Shown here in pieces: positions 31,404 to 39,954 of a DNA stretch of 45,271 nt. Origin of the DNA: Pelomyxa schiedti (lineage: Eukaryota > Evosea > Pelobiontida > Pelomyxidae); NCBI GenBank assembly GCA_020536535.1, contig JAHLWZ010000926.1, positions 1 through 45,271 on the forward strand, read 5' to 3'. Below the pieces are notes generated by a model. It searched no databases. It was not told the origin of the DNA and was given only the letters and a program-made list of their open reading frames with translations. The translations under genes were made by a program, and so were the position numbers. How positions within the stretch are numbered: the stretch's first letter is position 1; every line of letters begins with the position of its first letter.

Positions 31404-31475
31404 GCGTTTGTGGTGAAATGGTTCTCATAGCAGCCTTCCAAGCTGTTGTTCCGGGTTCGATTCCCGGCAAACGCA
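31404..31475 (+). tRNA. tRNA-Gly (TCC), copy 2
   Basis: Identical in sequence to the copy at 23324-23395. A small GC-rich ORF begins 37 bp downstream on the same strand. Confidence 0.95.
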
Positions 31476-31511
31476 TTCATTTTTTCTTTTTCTCTCTCGC
31501 TTTTGTGCGGT

Positions 31512-31835
31512 ATGTGTGACGTGGTTACGCGGCCAGTGGCCTCTACAGCAACACACACTACGTCGGGCGTAGCGCATGCGGACGAGTTGGTGGTGGGCAT
31601 GTGGGACGACGCGGACCGGGTAGCACGCGAGTACGGCAAGATGCTGGACAGCCTGCGGGGGGGCATGGCCGCCCTCGCCGCCGCACGGCGCCTGGGCGTG
31701 GACGCGTCCCTCGCCTCGGTCGACCTGTCCGCAGACGCACCGCCCCCGTGTGCCTGCGTGGCATTGTGTGTGTTTTTATCTCATGTGTATATATGTGTAA
31801 ACTTGTATGTGTGTCTGTCTTGTCTCTATCTTTGA
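31512..31835 (+). CDS. small hypothetical protein, GC-rich
   Basis: Not recognised. ATG 31512 gives about 107 aa. Residues ~25-75 (ADELVVGMWDDADRVAREYG, then MLDSLRGGMAALAAARRLGV) look like a charged amphipathic helix, and the GC content there is much higher than in the flanks. The last ~30 residues (VALCVFLSHVYICVNLYVCL) come from TG-rich, AT-richer DNA and may really be an intron or 3' UTR, so the true C-terminus is uncertain. It starts 37 bp after tRNA-Gly copy 2, leaving little room for a promoter. It could also be one exon of a longer gene. Confidence 0.4.
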   Translation: MCDVVTRPVASTATHTTSGVAHADELVVGMWDDADRVAREYGKMLDSLRGGMAALAAARRLGVDASLASVDLSADAPPPCACVALCVFLSHVYICVNLYVCLSCLYL

Positions 31836-32492
31836 TATTTGGACCATTTTACTATTGCCCAGTGTTACAAATTTTTTTTTTACATACAAGTATGCTCTAA
31901 CATTGCTGGCACAGGAAGTGTGGGTGTGACACTGTATCATCACACGAGACTTGTTCCCCACACCTTGGTGGTTGCATTTCTTTTGAGCTTCATAATGTGA
32001 CACCACAGTCGGACCCAATCAGGTGGTTCAGCCTCTTGCCGCCAAAGCCACTGCGTGACAGCCAAAAGTGCTTCCGAGAAGGTATTATCGTTCTTTCACC
32101 CATTCCGAATATCCAAACACTTACAGCGTTACGCTCTGCTGTTGCAATTGCTGATTTGCAGCACTCCATTCGGGTCAATCACGTCAGGTTACAATCACTT
32201 TCGTGAACATCTTGATTCCATCATGGAACCAGACAGTGTCTGTCTACAGTTTTTGGGTGAAGAAATCAGGGTTGTTATTTTTCAAGCAAGTACTTGAAAT
32301 TTTTTTGCCCAGTCCCAACAAGTACTTGGGCTGCAGATCACAATCAGAGGGGGCCTGGCCACGCACTCAAGGGAGTCCCCCTAATGGCTTACTTGGGTAT
32401 GAGAAAGATATGTTTGCTTTTCTGTAAACATAGTAGTATGAGGAAACTTTGATTTTCTTGAAAATCAAGAAAAGTGGGAAGAAACCACTTCA
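31835..32492. other. intergenic with duplicated upstream region
   Basis: About 650 bp with no convincing gene. The part 32085-32240 (from tttcacccattccgaatatc to catcttgattccatcat) reappears in diverged form at 33345-33500, in front of the second PPC-like gene. It is therefore the 5' flank carried along in that duplication. Confidence 0.6.
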
Positions 32493-33141
32493 TGCAAAAA
32501 ATCCCACGAATGAGACCATCTGTGTTCCCGTACATGTCAGTGGGTGCGGTGATGGCCACGGTGTTAGTGTGTGTGCTAGTCATTGACACCACAGAGGGAG
32601 CATTATGTGCCAACGTCAAAGAGCGAATCAGTGGTTCAGTTAACCCAAGTTCACTCTCCTTCTCAGGCATGTTACATTTCCTTTTGTTTTTTTTTTTTTG
32701 GTTTGCTGTAGAAACTCTGAACATGGAATACAAACGGCGCAGCTTATCTTCTCTTCTCTTAGGAAAAGTAAATACGCTGTACCTGCTGCGGTGCGACGGG
32801 ACTGGAACCCTCACAGTGTCCACCTGTGCTGACGGAGCGGACACGATGCTGTACTGGTACAACAGCAACGACTGCGTCAACGAGGTCACCTCGGATAGCG
32901 ACACTTGCCCTAACGGGCAATCGGCGGTCATTGCCGACCAGGCTGTTGATGGCGGGACTGACTACGTGGTGGGGCTGTACAATGCGGACGCAAACTTGGT
33001 AATAAGTGAGTGTACCCGGCCCCCCAGCTCCCCCTCCCAATCACTGACTCACTGACTAACTCACTCACTTGGACAGCCGGCGGAGGCTCTTGCACCAATC
33101 TGGTTGGTCCCTCCCCTGAGTGCATTGCCAGGACACCTTAA
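32492..33141 (+). CDS. secreted PPC-like beta-sandwich protein, paralog 1
   Basis: Small secreted protein. ATG 32492 or 32510; both lead into a signal peptide (SVGAVMATVLVCVLVIDTTE) before GALC. An intron of roughly 95 nt with a T-rich tract (ending near 32760) is followed by the main exon: VNTLYLLRCDGTGTLTVSTC, then ADTMLYWYNSNDC, then CPNGQSAVIADQAVDGGTDY. A second intron starts at about 33006 and a short last exon encodes TGGGSCTNLVGPSPECIART. The TxSTC...DTxLxWY...DCV...C...S...GGTDYVV pattern resembles bacterial pre-peptidase C-terminal (PPC) domains, which bind substrates or stabilise secreted enzymes. No catalytic domain is attached. Close paralog at 33574. Confidence 0.7.
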
Positions 33142-33142
33142 T

Positions 33143-33347
33143 GAACATCTTGATTTGTTGAAAGAACTTGATTCCATCATTGGAACAGACAGTTCCGAAT
33201 TAATTAATCTTTCACATAATTATTCAAAACGAACAGAAATGCAGCTTCCCGTGCTTGGAGTGTGTTCTGTGATGGTTCTTCTGGGCCTACTGGTAGGAAT
33301 TGACACCACAGAGGGGGCACTGTGTCCCAACATCGCAGAGTCACTCA
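33143..33347 (+). repeat. direct repeat of 5' flank plus first exon, copy 1
   Basis: About 205 bp nearly identical to 33478-33682, offset 335 bp. It contains the 5' flank and first coding exon of a PPC-like gene. Confidence 0.93.
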
Positions 33348-33349
33348 CT
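33239..33349 (+). pseudogene. truncated PPC-like gene, first exon only
   Basis: ATG 33239 encodes MQLPVLGVCSVMVLLGLLVG and on to ALCPNIAESLT, an intact signal-peptide exon almost identical to that of the gene at 33574. The donor region and all downstream exons are missing: the sequence runs directly into another copy of the gene's upstream flank. It is a duplication remnant unless it is spliced onto the downstream gene as an alternative first exon. Confidence 0.75.
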
Positions 33350-33477
33350 CACATTATCATTCTTTGTTTCACCCATTCCGAATATCCGAACACTTACAAG
33401 TTCAACAACAACAGCGTGATGTCCGCAGTTGCTGATTTGCAAATGCACTCCATTCGTAAGGTTACACTCACTTTCGT

Positions 33478-33682
33478 GAACATCTTGATTTGTTGAAAGA
33501 ACTTGATTCCATCATTGGAACAGACAGTTCCGAATTAATTAATCTTTCACATAATTATTCAAAACGAACAGAAATGCATCTTCCCGTCCTTTGGGTGTGT
33601 TCTGTGATGGTTCTTCTGGGCCTACTGGTAGGAATTGACACCGCAGAGGGGGCACTGTGTCCCAACATCGCAGAGTCACTCA
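33478..33682 (+). repeat. direct repeat of 5' flank plus first exon, copy 2
   Basis: Partner of 33143-33347. This copy continues into a complete gene. Confidence 0.93.
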
Positions 33683-34145
33683 GCGGTCCACTGCCCCATA
33701 CCTTTATTTGTAATTTCCTTCTGCCGTGGCTTCGTTTTTAAATATTATAAAGAAAAAAGGCACCACACTGAAATTCTCTTAGCGACGCCAGGTGCGCGGT
33801 TCCTATTGCGATGTGATGGCACTGGAACACTCACATTGTCCACCTGCGGATGGGGATTCAACACGGAGCTGTTCTGGTACAACCGCACCGACTGCGTCAA
33901 CGCGATCACCAGCGATACCAACGGTTGCGCGGAGGGTAGTGTGGAAGCGATCATTAGCAACCAGCCTGTTACTGGTGGGACTGACTACGTGTTGGAGGTC
34001 CAGACTACTGACCCAGCTGTCGTTGTGGAAACAAGTGAGTACTCCACATGACAACAATGATTGATAATCCACTTGAACAGCCGGCGGAGGATCTTGTGCA
34101 AATCTCGTTGGTCCCTCACTTCAGTGCGTGGCTAGGCTCCCCTGA
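33574..34145 (+). CDS. secreted PPC-like beta-sandwich protein, paralog 2
   Basis: Paralog of the gene at 32492 with the same three-exon plan. Exon 1 (ATG 33574) gives the signal peptide MHLPVLWVCSVMVLLGLLVG, then ALCPNIAESLS. An intron to about 33780 leads to ARFLLRCDGTGTLTLSTC, NTELFWYNRTDCVNAITSDT, CAEGSVEAIISNQPVTGGTD and YVLEVQTTDPAVVVET. The last exon encodes TGGGSCANLVGPSLQCVARL. Cys positions match paralog 1 throughout. N-glycosylation sites are possible (NRTD). Secreted; function unknown beyond the PPC-like fold. Confidence 0.72.
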
Positions 34146-34468
34146 TAGAAATTAAGAAAACCTAACTGTGAGTCACCTCAGTGATCCCAACCTGGATCTG
34201 GGTCAGGAGAACAGTAGACGCATAATCTCATACGATTTCATTGTGATCATTCTTAGCGATGTTGTTTAAATGGCGGGGTAGAATAATCAACAGACCGGAA
34301 CGCTGTACTTTTCGTTATCGTCGCTCAGGATCGGCGGTCTGGTGTTTTTTTTATTCAGCGCCAAATGTTGGCGCAAAAAAAAAACGGTGCTTGCTAGTTG
34401 CGTGCAGTTACTACAACAAAAAATAAAATACCATCTTAGTTGTCGCGGCACAAAGGAACAGAGGACAA
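34145..34468. other. intergenic between two plus-strand genes
   Basis: About 320 bp. It includes a short T-run and an A-run near 34345-34385 upstream of the RBCC gene. The RBCC frame is open from 34342 but without an ATG before 34468. Nothing else is recognised. Confidence 0.5.
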
Positions 34469-37444
34469 TGAACACCGTCGGCGGTAGTAGCAGCAGCACA
34501 AATACCGGCTCGAATGGCGCAGCGGCGACAACTCGGCGTTGTTCTCCTCCGCCTGTGTCGTCCTCGTCCTGCTCAACCAACCTTGGTGTTTCCCTCTCCT
34601 CCTCCCCTCATTTGCCTTCTTCTTCTTCGCCCATGTGCAACTTAAACACACCGGCTCTACAACAGCAGCGCGAGGAGGAGGAGGAGGAGGAGGAGCGCCG
34701 CGGCGGGGATGCGTACAGCGACGGCGACGGCGCTAGTGACGAGGAGGACGATGTTGGCGAAGATGTTGTTGGCGGCGGCGCGGACGAAGACCGGCGCGCA
34801 TCCCGCGGCGAGGCACCGCGAGGGCGCAGCAGCAGTTACAAGCACGCAGAAGTGAATGGCAATTGGGCAGCGGGAGGGGGCAGGGCGGAACAAGGCCGCA
34901 AGCAAGACCGCAGCTACGTGGAGGAGCGACTGGAACCAGTGAATAAGGAGGTTGCTCCGCCTACCTCGCCTGCTTCTGCTTCAGTGAGGGCAAATGGCAG
35001 CTGGAGACCGCCGCCATTGCGGGCGGCGCAGGAGAGTACGACCAGCTGGCCTGAGGAGACCATGTGCGGCGTTTGCTTTGAAGTTGTCATGAAACCTGTG
35101 AGCCTGCACTGCGGACATATTCTTTGTTTCAAGTGCTTGTGCGGCCTTGCATCTTACTCAGTTCTGTACCCCGCATCTGGTCGTATCGGCTTGGGAGGTC
35201 TTACTGACATTGGAGATTCTCTGGAATCGCGAGTTTCACGAGTAGATTCCGGGCTTGTTCAGGTTCAATGCCCGCACAACTGGTGCCAGAAAGTTACTGA
35301 GGTGAGACTTCTCGACAACAACAAAGAACTTTTTGTGGACTCAAGGGTTTTTCCTGTCCTGGAGAATGTTGAAAGAAATGCAGAACCTTATGCCCAGAGG
35401 CTAGGCCTGTGTGAAGTAGGTAGGTGTCAACAAGGGGACAGTGCCAGACCACAACCAGCAACTGTGATATGTGAAGAATGTCGTGGCATGATACTATGTA
35501 GGCCGTGCTTTGATGCACAACACACTGGTGGAAAATTTTTGGATCACACTCCCATCACCCTGCAGAACAATATGAAGACATTCCCCTTTAGTCGTTGCAA
35601 TGTCCATCACAGTAGGGAGCTTGAATTATGGTGCACTGAATGCTCCAAGCCAGTATGCTTTTTCTGCGCAAGAACGGACCATGGGCACCACCAAACAGAG
35701 CTCATTGACGACTACTTTGATTCCTATAAGAATAAATACGCAGAAGCGCTGGAGAAGATGAGACAACTCCGCTCTCTACACGAACAGACCCTCCAAGTTA
35801 TTCAAAGCGAAACTGAGTCACTTGATGCACTTGTCATGGGGGACACACAGCAAATCAAAGATTGGTTCTCTTCTATCAGAGAAGCCTTGGCAACCAGAGA
35901 AGAAAACCTTATCAAAGAGCTCAACTCCGCATCAAATGAGATAAGAGAGAAGTGGAGGAAGCAACGTATTAGTATAGCTAGTGCGTCCAATTTCTTGGAT
36001 CAATTCATACGGCGCGGTGAGACCACAGCAAATTCAGCCCATCAAACTGCAGCTTATCAAACAGGGAGTCGCCTGGCCTTCACTCTTCAGTACACTGAGA
36101 TGGAGACACTACTTGAGCGTTCTACAAGAAACATTCTTGCGTCGAAATCAAAGCTGCGGGTTGAGAACCAGAATGTGTCACAGGTTATCTCAGAAGTACC
36201 TAAAATTGGTATAGTCAGCGTAGAGAATCCACCAGTTGCAGAGCCATTGAGCATTGCTGAAGTACCCTGTAGTGATTTCCCGGTGTGTAGTAAATCCTAC
36301 TTAGAAGTACTCACGATCTCTCTAGAGGCCTCCCGTTAAGAAGGGTATCGCCGACACTCTTCCTGTCACACTTTCCCTCTGTAAATGTAAGTCCTCTCCG
36401 AAACACTATACTTTTACTCATACATGTTTAGCTTCAGTGATCAATACAACGCACCCTGAGGACTTCGCTCTTGGTGCCATAGGGTCATTGGCAGCAGGCG
36501 ATCTGAAAAAAGTATACCAGTGCGGGCAGAATATGGTTACACAACCCATGAGTACACTTGAGTCCCTTGGCCATCTTCTCCTACGTTGCGTGTTCTCCCT
36601 CCAGCCCCAACTCTTTGATAGTAGCACCACATGGACCTTTGAGATGCTCCTCAGCAAAGCTTCCGCTTCACGCCACTCACACCCAAACGTGCTCCGGCTC
36701 CTCACCAAGGTCACCCCTTCACCACCGCAACCGGCACAACAACATCCAACACTACCGCAACAACTATTAACTTCGGCATCTGCTGATGAAATTGGTGGAG
36801 TGTGTCACTTAATGCTGGGCTTGATAAATCATTGTGGACTGGGTGTTGACAAGAACGTGGGAGAGGCAGTGAGGCACTTCAAAGCTGCAGCGAAAGCCGG
36901 CAACAGCCTGGGCCAGTTCTACCTGGGATACTGCTACCTAAAAGGCCAAGGGGTGCCGAGGAGCCATACCGAGGCCATGAAGCTGCTGGAGGACTCCGCC
37001 AGTAAGAATAACCCCATGGAGGCCAGCCGGCTAGGATCCCTCTACGACCCCGGCTTCCCGCCCGCGACTACCGGCACCGGCACAGCGATCGCCAAGAACG
37101 CCCCGCTGGCCGTGGGCTACTACCAGGCATCATCAGCGAGGCACTGGGCGCCAGGGCAAGACAGCCTGGCCCTGTGCTACCAGCACGGCAAGGGAGTTGG
37201 CAAGAACTACGAGGCCGCGTTCGACCTGTTCAAGCGGGCCGCGGAGCAAGGGTTCCCCAACGCGCAGTACCACCTCGGGCTGCTGTACGAGAGCGGCGTG
37301 CTTGGCGTAGTTGGCAGGGACATGGCCGAGGCCAGGAAGCTGTTTGCGCTGGCCGCGGATCAGAATCACAAGGACGCAAGGGAGAGGCTGGGGAAGAAAG
37401 GTGGTGCTGCTGCGGCGGCGGCGGTGGAGAGTCAATTGACGTGA
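34468..37444 (+). CDS. RING/B-box/coiled-coil protein fused to Sel1 repeats
   Basis: Predicted ubiquitin ligase of TRIM-like layout with Sel1 repeats. Exons 34468-36282, 36326-36386 and 36432-37444 join in phase to 962 aa. Residues 1-190 are disordered, with an acidic Glu/Asp patch. RING at ~195-275: CGVCFEVVMKPVSLHCGHIL, then CFKCL, and after a long loop CPHNWC. A first B-box-like Cys cluster holds CEVGRCQ and CEECRGMILCRPCF. B-box 2 follows: CNVHHSRELELWCTECSKPV, then CFFCARTDHGHH. A long coiled coil runs ~430-545 (YAEALEKMRQLRSLHEQ, REENLIKELNSASNEIREKW). Sel1 repeats from ~720: GLINHCGLGVDKNVGEAVR, YLGYCYLKGQGVPRSHTEAM, LALCYQHGKGVGKNYEAA. An in-frame TAA at 36337 ends exon 1 if intron 1 is retained; the Sel1 part has no ATG at its start, which supports fusion. 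Confidence 0.82.
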
Positions 37445-37573
37445 GTCGTTGAGTGTAATGCTGCTGAGTTTGTGGAAAGTAAGAAAAAAGGAATTGAACT
37501 GTTGTAGTAGGTAGGATAAAAAAACAAGTATTTTTGTTAATTCAACAGGAGTAGGTAATTTGACATAGCGTGA

Positions 37574-39860
37574 TTATTCGTTTAGTTTTATCTGTTTTGG
37601 TGATTTCTGGGTTAGTTCCGGGTAGAGCAGGGGCAAGGGGCATACCAGTTTTTCTAGTTTATTAAGTACTATATCGAAGGTAGGTCTTGCTGTTGGTTCT
37701 GCTGCCCAGCAGAGTTGCATTAATTTGGCCCAACCATAAGGTATCGTGGGTTGTATCTTGGGCCTCTTTCCTTGGATTACTTGGGCTATAATCTAAATCA
37801 ATAGTTACTAGGACTGAACTGTGAGTAGGAAAAACAACCTGAGCGGGATTATCGGTTCGGTACGGCGGCTCTGCACTTCCGGAGCAAATGTGCCATAGAA
37901 CAATTCCAAACGAGTAAACATCGGCCGCATTGCTTATTTGTGGTTTTCCGCACAGTAGTTCCGGTGCCTAGCGGAAGTTAATGTTGGCGGGAAGCGGAAA
38001 CTATGGGAGATACATAGTACGCTGGAGACTCTTGAGAGGAGTACTGTGGGATCATTCCGAGAATCATAGCGGCTTTTGCGATTCCATAGCCAGTAATTCT
38101 GCACGGACTTGCATCTCTGGGGCAAGTGCACGAACTACCAAGCAGAGCTCCCTCACAGACAAGAATTGAGTGGGGCGATAGCTGCAGATGGTGTGTATTA
38201 TTCCTGTGAAGGTAGCCCATTCCTTGAGCAATGCACAGTGCAAATTTATCAAAGGTACCTTGTCCTTTGTAAGTTAGCCATCTAAGAGGAGAGGTAGAAA
38301 AGAACCTTTGCGTACGGCAGGCCCGAGATTTGTCAACAACTGATGTAGGGAGCAAGGCCGGCAGGGTACCAGTGAAACAAGACTGAGAACTCCAACTCCA
38401 ACACAGATTCCAGCAATACCATCAAGGTTGGGGTGCCGAAGGTGACTATAACCACATCAGAACACTCTACATGGACAAAGAAAGAACCTGAAGTTTGACA
38501 ACTCCGACTGAAGTTGCCCAAGTGAACTATGTGGCGCATTGATGTTCAGAACAGCTACTGGCTCACCTTTGAGTGTTCCATATGTCTTTGTACCATAGCC
38601 GGTTGCAAAAGATGCCTGGCGCAGGTGATAAGTGAGGAAAAGGGACAGCGGGGTAATACCTCAGTTAACAATAGATCGTGAGGTGAGATGAATGCAACTG
38701 GCTTGATGCTTTCTGTAGCAGTCAAGGATGCAGAGGCGAGACTGCCCGCTTGTAAAGTCGGAGAAGTTGGTGGTAGTGGTGCACTTGGGTCTAGCTTGAC
38801 TGGCTTAACTTCAGCTGCTGTGAGTGCGGCACTTTGCCTATTCTCCAGAGAGGTACCTGTGAGCTGGTTGGATAAGGAAGAGTTTAGGAAGAATACCGTC
38901 CGCTAGGAAATTTGCTGATACAGTCTTACTTTCAGTCATGCCTCTCCTCGTGGCCCTTGCAAAAACTCGCAGAGTGGGTGTTATCACTGCAGAAAAAGGG
39001 CCATTATAGCGAGTCGAGATTTCTTCTGTGAGGGGAGTGTTGTCATTGACTACTGAGTACCAGATAATGGCATCGGCAGTTTTGCTAGCAAGAGAGATCG
39101 TGACAGAGTTGGAAGTTTTGCCGTAAAAAATTATCTCTGGGGCTTGAACGGGCTGGCCCCACTCTTCTGAGATAGTGTTAAAGGATAAATGATGTATAAT
39201 TCTCACCTTTGGATGCAGCGATCCTCGACGCAGGGCAGGCTTCTGATAGTGTTCGTAATTTGATTGTTGGGGTGGAAGCAATTGAACTGTGATCTAATAG
39301 TACTTTCTGAGCTGGAATTCAATCAGAAACTGTGGATTTCGTAGGACAACAAAACCTAGATCAGAATCACAAAATATGGCTAATGCATGGCCGTCATCAA
39401 TCCACTTTATTCTCGCGTTCAAGGAGTCCACATAGGGTTTGAGGAAGTCTTCAAGGTGACTTGTATGAACCTGCATTTTAAATCGGAACTTCATATTTCA
39501 AGACACTTCGGGTTTTGTTACCTTGTGCGGGTTGAAATTGTACATCTCAAGCACATGTGTAATGGAAGATAAGGATTTGTGGTCAGTATTGGTTAGTGTG
39601 GCCTTTGCAGGGTCAGACTCCGTCACAGTGGAATCTCCATCCTTCCTAGAGTTAGGCACCTCTAAAAGAAGTCGTTGTACGCACGAATTCGTTTTCCAGC
39701 TGAATTAACAAGGGAATAGAAGAGTTTGTGGTAAACATCTCCGGATGAGATCGAGCGATATCCAAAACAGAGAAATTAGGGGGAATCTTCTTTTCATTAC
39801 GACATGGGAAAAAAAATATAGCTTTACCTTAACAAAGAAAGCTAGTATAGAGGCACTCAT
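37574..39860 (-). CDS. R3HCC1-like / chitobiase-C-like / pseudokinase fusion
   Basis: Start 39860 (MSASILAFFVK). The first part resembles the C-terminal RNA-binding-like fold of R3HCC1: SITHVLEMYNFNPHK, ARIKWIDDGHALAIFCDSDL, PTIKLRTLSEACPASRI. One exon border near 39660 is unresolved. A 40-nt intron (39167-39206) leads in phase to a beta-sandwich like the chitobiase C-terminal domain: APEIIFYGKTSNSVTISLAS, IIWYSVVNDNTPLTEEI, YNGPFSAVITPTLRVFARAT. After a Pro/Ser linker comes a TKL-like kinase fold: FATGYGTKTYGTLKGEPVAV, then LN where beta-3 Lys is expected; LRHPNLDGIAGICVG; HHLQLSPHSILV in place of HRDLKPxNIL; ITGYGIAKA in place of DFG; YYAPELLCG; NAADVYSFGIVLW; AEPTARPTFDIVL. It ends SPKQIKLNE. 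All three catalytic signatures are lost, so it is a pseudokinase. Confidence 0.75.
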
Positions 39861-39954
39861 GGAATGCGTTGGTACATATTTAAGTATTACATAAATATCA
39901 TGCAGTGCTTTAATAGTATTTGTGGCACCTCCCTACAATTTTCAGCTTTCCAGA

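Larger units (their letters stand above)
31150..31475. repeat. duplicated tRNA-His/tRNA-Gly cassette, copy 2
   Basis: Second copy of the block at 23085-23395, in the same orientation and about 8 kb downstream. Between the tRNAs it carries an insertion near 31323-31346 relative to copy 1. Confidence 0.9.

Noticed and set aside
36283-36339. RBCC gene ending at the TAA at 36337
   Set aside because: A 43-nt phase-0 intron with a good donor removes this stop, and the Sel1 part has no start of its own. Kept as the alternative to test.
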